From JBBQZO01 sp038207625 (GTDB lineage Bacteria; Pseudomonadota; Gammaproteobacteria; Burkholderiales; Burkholderiaceae_D), in assembly GCA_038207625.1 (NCBI GenBank), contig JBBQZO010000020.1, positions 43,024-107,023 on the forward strand: a stretch of DNA of 64,000 bases. The letters run 5' to 3'. Below, piece after piece: positions 1-8,603 of this stretch. The notes beneath the pieces are model-generated. The model was not told the origin of the DNA, did not search any database, and worked only from the letters and a program-made list of their open reading frames with translations. The translations under genes were made by a program, and so were the position numbers. The stretch's first letter is position 1; each line of letters starts with the position of its first letter.

Positions 1-869
1 ATCGGGTGACGCGCCAGCGATTTTGCTTTCCATGCAGTCCAGACGGGGGGCACATTGCTGAGCACCGCATCGGCCTTGTCCGCATCGGAAAAAGCGCAAA
101 ACACACAAGCACCGGAGCCAGTCATCCTGGCATCACCGTAACTGCTTAACCACTGTATCGCCTCGGCTACCGGCGGGTACAACTGGCACGCTACGTCTTG
201 CAAATCATTCTTACCAAACCCACTCAGATCATTTCGATTTGTGAGGTGGCTGGAAAAGTCCGTTATTATGACGGGCAGAGTGTCGCGTGTCAAATTTTCT
301 GCGCAAAATATTTTAGCGGTCGGAACAGCGACGCCCGGCTCGATCACCACGTACCAGCATTCGGGCACGCCGACCGGCTGCAAAGCCTCGCCCACCCCTT
401 CCGCAAAGGCCGTCTCGCCGAAAATGAAAAACGGGATGTCCGCGCCCAACGGCAAACCCAGCGCCATCAATTCCTGCGTGTCCAGACCCGCCTGCCACAG
501 CGCGTTCAGCGCCATCAGCGTGGTGGCCGCATCGGACGAACCGCCGCCCAGCCCGCCGCCCATCGGCAGGCGCTTGTCGATCGCGATATCGACGCCGGGC
601 GGCAGTGCCCCGGTGCGGCGCAGCACCTCGGCCTGCAGCAGCCTGGCGGCGCGGATCACCAGGTCGCTTTGCTCGGGCACGCCGGCAAGCAGCGTGCTGC
701 GCCGGATCTGTGCATCGGCGCGCAGCGCGAAATCGAGCGTGTCGCCCCGATCGATCAGCTGGAACACCGTCTGCAACAGGTGGTAGCCGTCGGCGCGCCG
801 GCCGTTCACATGCAGAAAAAGGTTGAGCTTGGCCGGGGCCGGGCAATGCGTCAGGCTGGTTCGCTGCAT
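1..869 (-). CDS. ispE: 4-diphosphocytidyl-2-C-methyl-D-erythritol kinase (IspE), 3' end cut by window edge
   Basis: Phosphorylates CDP-methylerythritol in the cytoplasmic MEP pathway to isoprenoid precursors. The frame starts at an ATG (bases 867-869, reading MQRTSLTHCPAPAKLNLFLH) and stays open for 289 codons to the left edge, so only a few C-terminal codons can be missing, since the family is about 280-300 residues. The GHMP-kinase phosphate loop PMGGGLGGGSSDAA is at about residues 102-115, and a late MTGSGACVF segment matches the GHMP C-terminal motif. It begins 3 bases after the lolB stop, so the two are probably co-transcribed. The order ispE-lolB-TPR is common in Burkholderiales (family knowledge). 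The true stop is not visible. Confidence 0.93.
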   Translation of the reverse strand, partial: MQRTSLTHCPAPAKLNLFLHVNGRRADGYHLLQTVFQLIDRGDTLDFALRADAQIRRSTLLAGVPEQSDLVIRAARLLQAEVLRRTGALPPGVDIAIDKRLPMGGGLGGGSSDAATTLMALNALWQAGLDTQELMALGLPLGADIPFFIFGETAFAEGVGEALQPVGVPECWYVVIEPGVAVPTAKIFCAENLTRDTLPVIITDFSSHLTNRNDLSGFGKNDLQDVACQLYPPVAEAIQWLSSYGDARMTGSGACVFCAFSDADKADAVLSNVPPVWTAWKAKSLARHP

Positions 870-872
870 CGC

Positions 873-1469
873 TTAACCTTCGCTGTCGATGACGATGCGG
901 ATCGTCAGTTCGTCGCCGCTGACGCTGGCGGTGCGCTGTGCATCGATGCGCTTCGGACGCAGCATTGCGCCGTCCTGCCACGACACGTAGCGCAAGCGCC
1001 AGCCGTCGCGCGTGGTGACGCTGTCATGCGTGGGCGAGGCGACGAAACGACTGCCGTCGGCGCCGTCGGCATAGCCTTGCAGCCAGTCGCGCAAGCCGGC
1101 CACCGGCAGCGCCCAGCCCAGTGTCTGCGCGCTCAGCGCGTTGATGTCGGGTGCCACGCGCGGCGCCTGGCCGGCCTGCGTCAGCGTGGCCGACTGCGCC
1201 GTGACGCTGATGGTGGCGAGCATCTGCCCCAGCGGCGAGATCAGGTTCACATCGGTGCGCGCGCCGCTTTGGGTCCAGGCGAAGCCCACTGTGCTGAGCT
1301 CCTCCTTGCCGTCCTTCAGGTAGCGCACTGAAATGCGCCCGTTCAGGGCGATGTCGGCGCGATACGCGGCCAGGCCGGCGCCGCCGGTCGGCCCGGTGGC
1401 CGCGCAAGAGGCCAGCAGTGCGCCGGCAAGGAACACGGCGGGAAGATTCAGGAAACGCAAACGTGGCAT
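873..1469 (-). CDS. lolB: Outer-membrane lipoprotein receptor LolB
   Basis: LolB accepts lipoproteins from the periplasmic carrier LolA and inserts them into the inner leaflet of the outer membrane. The 198-residue protein has a short hydrophobic signal and the lipobox LLASC with Cys22 as the lipidated residue. The body contains the LolB-like stretch INGRISVRY (here LNGRISVRYLKDGKEE) and a GWALPVAGLRDWLQG segment near residue 140, typical of LolB. Length fits the family (about 190-210). It lies directly upstream of ispE and downstream of a TPR lipoprotein gene that ends in its own terminator, so a promoter probably sits within 1470-1548, although I cannot point to a convincing one. Confidence 0.92.
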   Translation of the reverse strand: MPRLRFLNLPAVFLAGALLASCAATGPTGGAGLAAYRADIALNGRISVRYLKDGKEELSTVGFAWTQSGARTDVNLISPLGQMLATISVTAQSATLTQAGQAPRVAPDINALSAQTLGWALPVAGLRDWLQGYADGADGSRFVASPTHDSVTTRDGWRLRYVSWQDGAMLRPKRIDAQRTASVSGDELTIRIVIDSEG

Positions 1470-1548
1470 CGGTCGGCTTGATGGTGATGGACAGGAGCGA
1501 GCAGTTTAACTGATCAAGGCCTTGCCGGAGCGCGCCGCGCGCGGGCAT

Positions 1549-1580
1549 AAAAAAACCCGGCGCGCCAGGGTCGGGCCGGG
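1549..1580 (-). terminator. Intrinsic terminator of the TPR lipoprotein gene
   Basis: Read on the minus strand, CCCGGC (1580-1575) pairs with GCCGGG (1561-1556) around a 13-base loop and is followed at once by seven T residues (1555-1549). It lies 28 bases after the TPR gene stop and before lolB, separating the two units. Confidence 0.8.
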
Positions 1581-1607
1581 TGGTCCTTGCGCGCCGTGCA
1601 GCGCGCC

Positions 1608-3392
1608 TCAGATGCTCGCGTTCAGGCGCGCCAGCGTGCTTTTCAGCGCGTCGTTCTTGGGATCTTTCTTGCGCGCTTCACGCCATAATTTTTGCGCATC
1701 ATCGCGGCGCCCGCCCTGCCACAGCACCTCGCCCAGATGCACCGCGATCTCCGGGTCCGAGCGCAAGCCGTAGGCGCGGCGCAGCAAGGCTTCAGCCTCC
1801 TTCAGATGGCCAAGCCGGAACTGGACCCAGCCCATGCTGTCCATGATGAACGGGTCGTCCGGCGCCATCTTCATCGCCGTCTCGAGCAGCGCGAGCGCCT
1901 CGGGCAAACGGATGTTGCGCTCGGCCAGAGAATAGCCCAACGCGTTGTAGGCGTGCTGGTTGTCGGGCGACTGCGCGATCACACTGCGCAGCGCCGTTTC
2001 CATCACGTCCAGATGACCGGTTTTTTCGGCCAGCAGCGCATAGTCGTACAGCAGATCCGGGTTGGCCGGAAAGCGCTTGTTGGCCGTTTCAAGCTCGCTG
2101 AACGCCAGCTCGGCCTGACCGGCGTCGCGCAGGATCTGCGCCAGCGTCAGCACGATTTGCACTTGCTCGCGCGGCTCCTGGGTGGTCAGCGCCGCCAGGC
2201 GCGCGCGCGCGCCCGCCAGATCGCCCTGCTTGCCCAGCAGCTGGGCGTGCTTCAATTGCGCGGCCAGGATGGCGGCCGGATCGGCGCTATCGATCTTTGC
2301 CAGCCAGGCCAGTGCGCCCAGAATGTCGTCGCGCTCATCGGCCAACTGAGCCAGCATCATCAGCACCTTGGCCGGATCACGCTCGTCGCTCGGATGCTCG
2401 GCCAGCACCTCGATGAAACGCTTGAAATGGGTCTCCGCCGCGCCCAGCTCGCCCAGCTGCATCGACATGATGCCCAGCGCGTACAGCGTGGCCAAATTGT
2501 CCGGCTGGGTTTTCAGCAGCACCATGAACTCGTCGCGCGCCGGCGCATAGGCCTTCTGGTCGACCAGCATGCGCGCGTGCGCGCCGCGCACTTCGCGCGC
2601 GTTCGGGTTGGCCGCCAGGAACTTGGCCAGCAGCGTCGCCACCGCGTTCTGATCGGGCGTGACCTGGGCCAGCGTCAGTACCGCCAGTTCGGACGCCGGC
2701 GCCAGCGCCAGCGCGGCCTGCGCGTGCTGCATGGCCAGCGCCGCGTCACTGCGCGCGAACGCCACCTGGGCCAGCACGATTTGCGCCTCGACGGTGCCGG
2801 TGTAGGGCGTCATCAGACGCTCCAGCGCGGCTGCGGCGGCCACCTTGTTCTTGGCGCGCGCCAGAATTTGCTGGCCCTGGAAGATGGCCAGACCGCGCGT
2901 GGCGGGACTGGCGTCCTTCAGGCGGCGTTGCAAGATCTGTTCGGCCTCGTCGAGCTTGTCGGCCAGCACGGCGAAACCGAGGTAGTACTGGGCCGCCTCT
3001 TCCGATTCGGGCGCCAGTGCGCGCCACAACCGGATCGCGGCGATCGATTCGTCAGGTTGCTTGGCCGCCAGCGCCATCTCGGCGGCACGCCGGGCCAGAC
3101 GCGGATCGCGCGTCTGCTGGGCCGCGCCCATCAGCGACATATATGGCCCCTGCCACTTGCCGTCCTTGAAATCGAGCTCTGCCTTCATCAGGTTGTAGAA
3201 CAGGTCGCTGGTGAGCGCGGCCTTGGGCAGCGCCTCCTCCACGTCGGGGACAGCCAGTTCGGCGCGCGGCACTTCGGCCGCACCGGACGGGGCAGGCGGC
3301 GCGTCGGCAGCCGGCGCCGGTCCGACCGGCGTCAGCGCGGCACATCCGGACAACAGAGCCGACAAGGTTACAATGGCAAAAGCGTTTTTCAA
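1608..3392 (-). CDS. TPR-repeat outer-membrane lipoprotein
   Basis: Predicted 594-residue lipoprotein built largely of tetratricopeptide repeats, probably a periplasm-facing scaffold; no enzymatic role is visible. I chose a TTG start at 3392 (reading M-KNAFAIVTLSALLSGC) because it places a signal peptide and lipobox LSGC (Cys17) at the N-terminus; the frame is open further upstream but that part looks non-coding and would overlap mutM. A Pro/Ala-rich linker follows the lipobox. TPR-like helix pairs run through the rest, clearest near the C-terminus in segments such as AYNALGYSLAERN and MDSMGWVQFRLGHLKEAE. It diverges from mutM across about 100 bases. The same gene between lolB and mutM is frequent in Burkholderiales (family knowledge); its function is not established to my knowledge. 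Confidence 0.85.
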   Translation of the reverse strand: MKNAFAIVTLSALLSGCAALTPVGPAPAADAPPAPSGAAEVPRAELAVPDVEEALPKAALTSDLFYNLMKAELDFKDGKWQGPYMSLMGAAQQTRDPRLARRAAEMALAAKQPDESIAAIRLWRALAPESEEAAQYYLGFAVLADKLDEAEQILQRRLKDASPATRGLAIFQGQQILARAKNKVAAAAALERLMTPYTGTVEAQIVLAQVAFARSDAALAMQHAQAALALAPASELAVLTLAQVTPDQNAVATLLAKFLAANPNAREVRGAHARMLVDQKAYAPARDEFMVLLKTQPDNLATLYALGIMSMQLGELGAAETHFKRFIEVLAEHPSDERDPAKVLMMLAQLADERDDILGALAWLAKIDSADPAAILAAQLKHAQLLGKQGDLAGARARLAALTTQEPREQVQIVLTLAQILRDAGQAELAFSELETANKRFPANPDLLYDYALLAEKTGHLDVMETALRSVIAQSPDNQHAYNALGYSLAERNIRLPEALALLETAMKMAPDDPFIMDSMGWVQFRLGHLKEAEALLRRAYGLRSDPEIAVHLGEVLWQGGRRDDAQKLWREARKKDPKNDALKSTLARLNASI

Positions 3393-3492
3393 AGGAAGAT
3401 CCCAAAAGCAAATCGTGATGCCCGATTCTACGCTCAAGGCCGGAATTTGGTGCGCCCGCCATCCGGAATTTACATGAATTTTACCTGCCGCC

Positions 3493-4326
3493 ATGCCAGA
3501 ATTGCCTGAAGTAGAAGTCACCCGGCGCGGCGTCGCGCCCCATATCGAGGGACGCACGGTGCAAGCGGTGCTGATGCGCCGCGACGGTCTGCGCTGGCCC
3601 TTCCCGCCCGAGCTGGCGCGTATCCTGGTCGGGCGCACCGTGCTGAACACGGGGCGGCGCGGCAAATACCTGCTGATCGGCTTCGAGCACGGCAGCCTGA
3701 TCATCCACCTGGGCATGTCGGGCCACCTGCGCATCCTGCCGGCCGCCACCCCGCCCCAGAAGCACGACCACATCGACCTGGTGATCGGCGGACCGGACGG
3801 GCCGCAGGCGCTGCGCATGACCGATCCGCGCCGCTTCGGCGCCGTGCTGTGGCACAGCGCCGACGACGGCGCACTGGCCGCCCACCCGCTGCTGCGCGGG
3901 CTGGGGGTGGAACCTTTGGAAGATCAGTTTTCCGCCGAACTGATGTTTCACGCCACGCGCCAGCGCAGCGTCGCCATCAAGCAGGTGCTGCTGGCGGGCG
4001 ATCTGGTGGTCGGGGTGGGCAATATCTACGCCTGCGAGAGCCTGTTTCGGGCCGGCATCAACCCGAAGACCCAGGCCGGACGGATCGGACTGGCCCGCTA
4101 CGACAAGTTGCATGCGGCCATCCAGACGGTGCTGGCCGCTGCGATAGTGCAAGGAGGCAGCACCTTGCGCGATTTTATTGGCGTGAATGGGCAAACTGGC
4201 TATTTCCAACAGACATATTTCGTCTATGATCGTGCTGGCGTGCCTTGCCGCAACTGTGGCAGCCCGATCCGCCAGATCAAGCAGGGGCAACGTTCGACTT
4301 TTTATTGTATCCATTGTCAGCGCTGA
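3493..4326 (+). CDS. mutM: Formamidopyrimidine-DNA glycosylase (Fpg/MutM)
   Basis: Base-excision repair enzyme that removes 8-oxoguanine and formamidopyrimidines and nicks the abasic site. The 277-residue protein begins MPELPEVE, giving the catalytic Pro2 and Glu3 after Met removal, with the conserved Lys58 in GRRGKYLL. The helix-two-turn-helix region has VVGVGNIYACESLFRAGI. The C-terminal zinc finger has Cys252, Cys255, Cys272 and Cys275. Length is normal for the family. It is the first gene of a plus-strand run with a dynamin-like GTPase and mutY, which removes the adenine mispaired with the same lesion, so the two repair enzymes may be co-expressed. Confidence 0.97.
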   Translation: MPELPEVEVTRRGVAPHIEGRTVQAVLMRRDGLRWPFPPELARILVGRTVLNTGRRGKYLLIGFEHGSLIIHLGMSGHLRILPAATPPQKHDHIDLVIGGPDGPQALRMTDPRRFGAVLWHSADDGALAAHPLLRGLGVEPLEDQFSAELMFHATRQRSVAIKQVLLAGDLVVGVGNIYACESLFRAGINPKTQAGRIGLARYDKLHAAIQTVLAAAIVQGGSTLRDFIGVNGQTGYFQQTYFVYDRAGVPCRNCGSPIRQIKQGQRSTFYCIHCQR

Positions 4327-4423
4327 GCGGCAGTATCGCCAGGCCGGCAAGCTATGGTTTTATAGACAAAATTAATCAGGTTTCGGCACCACTGTGTGAA
4401 ACATGTATACCCGAGCAAGGTGA

Positions 4424-6355
4424 ATGATGGTCCACGATTTTCAGCAGTACAGCACATGGCGCGAAGGCGTCGTTGCGGCCCTTGAACAATATCGCAGCTG
4501 GTTGTCCACCTCCGAGCTGTCGGACGCGTCAAGCGAACAGCGCCTGTCGCGCGCGCTGGGCCGGCTGGCCGACGACAAGCTGTCGATCGCCTTCGTGGCC
4601 GAGTTTTCGCGTGGCAAATCGGAGCTGATCAACGCGATTTTCTTCTCCGACTATGGCCAGCGCATCTTGCCGTCGGCAGCCGGACGCACCACCATGTGCC
4701 CGACGGAGCTGATGTACGACCCGGCCTTCCCGCCCTGCATCCGCCTGCTGCCGATCGAAACGCGCGCCGATCGCCTGTCCACGGGCGACTACCGCGACCA
4801 GCCCGACGCCTGGACCGTGCTGCCGCTGGCGCTGGACGCCGGCGACGACATGCACGAGACGTTCAAGCAAGTGAGCATGACGAAGCTGGTCACGGTGGCC
4901 GAGGCGCAGCGCTACGGTCTGTACGACGAAAACGATCCGGACGTGCCGGTCACGCTGACCGAAGATGGCCTGATCGAGATTTCGTTGTGGCGCCACGCGA
5001 TCGTCAACTTCCCCCATCCGCTGCTCAAACAGGGCCTGGTGATTCTCGACACGCCGGGTCTGAACGCCATCGGTACCGAGCCCGAACTGACGCTGAACCT
5101 GATCCCGAACGCACACGCGGTGCTGTTCATCCTGGCCGCCGATTCGGGCGTGACCAAGAGCGACATCGAAGTGTGGCGCAACCATATCGGTGCCGGCACC
5201 GGGCGCATCGTCGTGCTCAACAAGATCGACAGCATGTGGGACGAGCTGCGCAGCCAGAGCGAGATTGATGGCGAGATCGAACGCCAGCAACTGAGCGTGG
5301 CGCACATGCTCAACCTGGACAAGCGCCAGGTGTTCCCCGTGTCGGCCCAGAAGGCGCTGGTGGCCAAGATCAATGGCGACACCGCGCTGCTGGCCAAGAG
5401 CCGCCTGGCCGCGCTCGAAGGGGCGCTGTTCAACGAAATCATCCCGGCCAAGAAGGAAATCATCCGCAAGCAGCTGGTGATCGACCTGGCCACCGTGGCC
5501 GCGACCCAGCAGGCGCTGTTGTCGGTGCGGGTGCGCGGCATCGTCGAGCAGATGCATGAATTGAAAAGCCTGCGCGGCAAGAACCAGACCGTGATCGCGC
5601 ACATGATGCGCCGCATCGACGCCGAGAAGAAGGAATTCGACGCCAGCCTGTTCAAGCTGCAGGGCACGCGCGCCGTGTTCGCGCGCCTGTCGACGGAACT
5701 GTATACGACGCTGGGCATGGACGTGCTGCAGGCGGCCACGGGCAATGTGCGCAGCGCGATGGAAAAGAGTCATTTCTCGACCGGCCTGCGCGACGCGGTG
5801 AAGGAGTTTTTCAACCAGATCCGCGCCAATCTCGACCTGTCCGAGGCAAAGACTGGCGAGATCGGCTCGATGATGATGACCATGTACCGCAAGTTCTCCA
5901 ACGAGCACGGGCTGGTGCTGACGCTGCCGATGGCGTTTTCGCTCGACAAATACCGCATCGAAGTGGCCCACATCGAGCAGATTTACCACCGCCAGTTCGG
6001 CACCGCCACCTTGATGACGACCGGGCGCGCCGTGTTGATGGAGCGCTTCTTCGACTCGATCGCCTCGCGCGTGAAAAAGAACTTCCGCGCCGCCAACGGC
6101 GATGTGGAAGCGTGGCTGAAAGTGATCATGGCGCCGCTGGAAGGGCAGATCCGCCAGCACAAGGACCAGCTCAAGCACCGGCTGGCCTCGATCCAGCGCA
6201 TCCACGACGCCACCGACAGCCTGGAAACGAAGATCGACGCGTTCGAGTCGAACCAGGCCGAACTGGACGCGCTCAAGAGCCGTCTGGACGAACTCACCGC
6301 CATCGTCAGCGCGGCGCTCGACTCGAACCGGGTCACGCTCGACGTAGCGGCCTGA
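4424..6355 (+). CDS. Bacterial dynamin-like GTPase
   Basis: Large GTPase of the dynamin superfamily (643 residues). Dynamin-like proteins bind GTP, oligomerise and typically act on membranes; the role of this one is unknown. Visible G motifs: G1 AEFSRGKS at 59-66 (first Gly of the usual GxxxxGKS is Ala), G3 DTPG near residue 210, G4 NKID near 266. After the GTPase domain the protein is largely helical with charged coiled-coil-like stretches (for example near residues 380-410 and the last 60 residues), as expected for the stalk/assembly region. I see no clear transmembrane segment. An AAGGTGA ribosome-binding site lies just before ATGATG; either Met is possible. The stop lies one base before the mutY start, so the two are almost certainly translationally linked. 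Confidence 0.85.
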   Translation: MMVHDFQQYSTWREGVVAALEQYRSWLSTSELSDASSEQRLSRALGRLADDKLSIAFVAEFSRGKSELINAIFFSDYGQRILPSAAGRTTMCPTELMYDPAFPPCIRLLPIETRADRLSTGDYRDQPDAWTVLPLALDAGDDMHETFKQVSMTKLVTVAEAQRYGLYDENDPDVPVTLTEDGLIEISLWRHAIVNFPHPLLKQGLVILDTPGLNAIGTEPELTLNLIPNAHAVLFILAADSGVTKSDIEVWRNHIGAGTGRIVVLNKIDSMWDELRSQSEIDGEIERQQLSVAHMLNLDKRQVFPVSAQKALVAKINGDTALLAKSRLAALEGALFNEIIPAKKEIIRKQLVIDLATVAATQQALLSVRVRGIVEQMHELKSLRGKNQTVIAHMMRRIDAEKKEFDASLFKLQGTRAVFARLSTELYTTLGMDVLQAATGNVRSAMEKSHFSTGLRDAVKEFFNQIRANLDLSEAKTGEIGSMMMTMYRKFSNEHGLVLTLPMAFSLDKYRIEVAHIEQIYHRQFGTATLMTTGRAVLMERFFDSIASRVKKNFRAANGDVEAWLKVIMAPLEGQIRQHKDQLKHRLASIQRIHDATDSLETKIDAFESNQAELDALKSRLDELTAIVSAALDSNRVTLDVAA

Positions 6356-6356
6356 G

Positions 6357-7472
6357 ATGGACGGCATGACGCGCCTCGCCGCGTGCGAGGCGCTGGCTGA
6401 CCCGAGTTTCTCGCAGGCCGTGATCGACTGGCAGCGTAGCCATGGCCGCCACGCGCTGCCATGGCAGAACACGCGCGATGGCTACCGCATCTGGCTGTCC
6501 GAAATCATGCTGCAGCAAACCCAGGTCAGCGCCGTGCTCGATTACTACGCGCGCTTTCTGGCGCGTTTTCCCACCCTGCCCAGCCTGGCCGAAGCGCCGC
6601 TCGAGGACGTGATGGCCCAGTGGAGCGGTTTGGGTTATTACACCCGGGCGCGCAATCTGCACCGCTGCGCTCAGCGCGTGGCGCAGGAATACGGCGGCGT
6701 ATTTCCCACCGATCCGGCGCTGCTGGCCGATTTGCCTGGGATCGGCCGCTCGACGGCGGCGGCGATCGCGGCCTTCTCCAGCGGTGCGCGCGCCGCCATC
6801 CTCGATGGCAACGTCAAGCGGGTGTTCGCGCGCGTGTTCGGCATCGACGCCTTTCCCGGCTCGAAGCCGGTGGAAGATCAGCTGTGGCGGCGCGCCGAGG
6901 CGCTGCTGCCGCAAACCGGCATTGAGTCCTACACCCAGGGCTTGATGGATCTTGGCGCGACGCTGTGCACGCGCGCACGCGCCGATTGCACGCGCTGTCC
7001 TCTCAAGGCACGCTGCGTGGCCTTCGCCACCGACCGGGTGGCCGAACTGCCGGTGCGCAAACCGAAGAAGACCATCCCCGAGAAGCATGCCAGCATGCTG
7101 GTGATTCTGGACGCGGGCCAGGTGTTGCTGGCGCAGCGCCCACCGGTGGGTATCTGGGGCGGCCTGCTGTCGTTGCCGGAACTCGATGGCCATGCGGCGC
7201 CGGACGCGCTGCGCCCGGATGCGCAGGCGCTGATCCTGGCCGCCGCGCAGTTTGGCGCCGTCGAACAAACCGAGGCGCTGCTGCCGCTGGTGCATGTGTT
7301 CACCCACTACCGCCTGCATATGGCACCGTGGCTGATCCGCCTCGAGCGGCGCCATCAGGTGCGCGCGCCCGACGCACATGTGTGGTGGGATTTGGCCGAT
7401 ATCAGTCAGGCGCCCTTGCCGGCGCCGGTCAAGAAACTGCTGCTGCAGCTGGCCGAACCGGTCCTGCTATAA
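6357..7472 (+). CDS. mutY: A/G-specific adenine DNA glycosylase (MutY)
   Basis: Excises adenine misinserted opposite 8-oxoguanine, complementing MutM. The 371-residue protein has the helix-hairpin-helix LPGIGRSTA (near 127), the catalytic-Asp region ILDGNVKRV (near 149), and a [4Fe-4S] cluster motif Cys204-x6-Cys211-x2-Cys214-x5-Cys220. The NUDIX-like C-terminal domain that recognises 8-oxoG begins after residue 230 (KKTIPEKHASMLVI). The start ATG follows the dynamin-like gene stop by one base; another in-frame ATG three codons later is possible. Its last codons overlap the convergent dgt gene by six bases. Confidence 0.96.
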   Translation: MDGMTRLAACEALADPSFSQAVIDWQRSHGRHALPWQNTRDGYRIWLSEIMLQQTQVSAVLDYYARFLARFPTLPSLAEAPLEDVMAQWSGLGYYTRARNLHRCAQRVAQEYGGVFPTDPALLADLPGIGRSTAAAIAAFSSGARAAILDGNVKRVFARVFGIDAFPGSKPVEDQLWRRAEALLPQTGIESYTQGLMDLGATLCTRARADCTRCPLKARCVAFATDRVAELPVRKPKKTIPEKHASMLVILDAGQVLLAQRPPVGIWGGLLSLPELDGHAAPDALRPDAQALILAAAQFGAVEQTEALLPLVHVFTHYRLHMAPWLIRLERRHQVRAPDAHVWWDLADISQAPLPAPVKKLLLQLAEPVLL

Positions 7473-8603
7473 CTCGTCGATGGAGAACATGCGCCGGTGT
7501 TCGCGGATCGCGTAGCGGTCCGTCATGCCGGCGATGTAGTCGGCGATCATGCGCGCCTGCGACGTCGCGTCGTCCTTGCCGCACTGGTAGTCGGGCGGCA
7601 GCAAAGTGGGCGCCGCGATAAAGGCCTCGAACAATTCATGGACCACGCGGCGCGCCTTGGCCGTCATCCGGTTGACCAGATAATGCCGGTACAAATTCTC
7701 GCGCAGGAAGCGTTTCAGCTCGGCCGCGTCGCGCCGCATCGGCTCGGAAAAACAGATCAACGGGGCGCTCGCGCGTACCGCCTCCACGTCGGCCGGACCG
7801 GCTGCCGCGATGCGCTGTCCGGACGCGTCGATCAAGTCGGTGCATAGCGCATTGATCATGCGCCGCAGCGTTTCGTAGATCGCGCGCCGCCCCGTCAGGC
7901 CGGGGAACGCCTGTTCGACCTGATGGCGGTGGCGCGCGTAAAAATCGACCTCGCCGATCTGGGCGGTGCTGATCAGGCCCGAGCGCAGGCCGTCGTCGAT
8001 GTCGTGATTGTTGTAGGCGATTTCATCGGCCAGGTTGGCCAGCTGGGCCTCCAGCGTCGGCTGACGCTGGTCGATGAAGCGCTGGCCCACATCGCCCAGC
8101 AGGCGCGCGTTGGGCAGCGAGCAGTGCTTGAGGATGCCCTCGCGCGTCGCGAACATCAGGTTCAGGCCGTCGAAGCCGCCGTACTGCTGCTCGAGCGTGT
8201 CGACCACGCGCAGGCTTTGCAAATTATGTTCGAAGCCGCCGTGCGCCTTCATGCACAGGTTCAGCGCGTCCTGGCCGGCGTGGCCGAATGGCGTGTGGCC
8301 CAGGTCGTGCGCCAACGAGATGGCCTCGACCAGGTCTTCGTTCAGGCGCAGATTGCGCGCCAGCGAGCGGCCGATCTGCGCCACTTCCAGGCTGTGCGTG
8401 AGGCGCGTGCGAAACAGGTCGCCTTCGTGATTGAGAAATACCTGGGTCTTGTATTCGAGCCGGCGAAAAGCCGTCGAATGGATGATGCGGTCGCGGTCGC
8501 GCTGAAAATCGCTGCGCGTGGCCGCGCCCGGTTCCCCGTAGCGCCGCCCGACACCCTGATGCGAGCGGGCCGCGTAGGGGGCGAGCTGGGCCTCGGTGTG
8601 CAT
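7467..8603 (-). CDS. dgt: dGTPase-like HD-domain triphosphohydrolase
   Basis: Member of the deoxyguanosinetriphosphate triphosphohydrolase-like family, which cleaves dNTPs to deoxynucleoside and triphosphate. HD-domain metal ligands are visible: His70 in RTRLTHSLEV, His99-Asp100 in SLAHDLGHTPFGH. The length, 378 residues, matches the shorter dGTPase-like group rather than the longer E. coli Dgt, so substrate range could differ. The ATG directly follows the aroB stop codon (TAG then ATG, no gap), making it the last gene of the pil-aro run. It converges on mutY with a 6-base overlap and no terminator between them. Confidence 0.9.
   Translation of the reverse strand: MHTEAQLAPYAARSHQGVGRRYGEPGAATRSDFQRDRDRIIHSTAFRRLEYKTQVFLNHEGDLFRTRLTHSLEVAQIGRSLARNLRLNEDLVEAISLAHDLGHTPFGHAGQDALNLCMKAHGGFEHNLQSLRVVDTLEQQYGGFDGLNLMFATREGILKHCSLPNARLLGDVGQRFIDQRQPTLEAQLANLADEIAYNNHDIDDGLRSGLISTAQIGEVDFYARHRHQVEQAFPGLTGRRAIYETLRRMINALCTDLIDASGQRIAAAGPADVEAVRASAPLICFSEPMRRDAAELKRFLRENLYRHYLVNRMTAKARRVVHELFEAFIAAPTLLPPDYQCGKDDATSQARMIADYIAGMTDRYAIREHRRMFSIDEL

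Noticed and set aside
3393..3818. 142-codon N-terminal extension of the TPR lipoprotein frame
   Set aside because: It runs through the mutM coding region and would place the lipobox internally.
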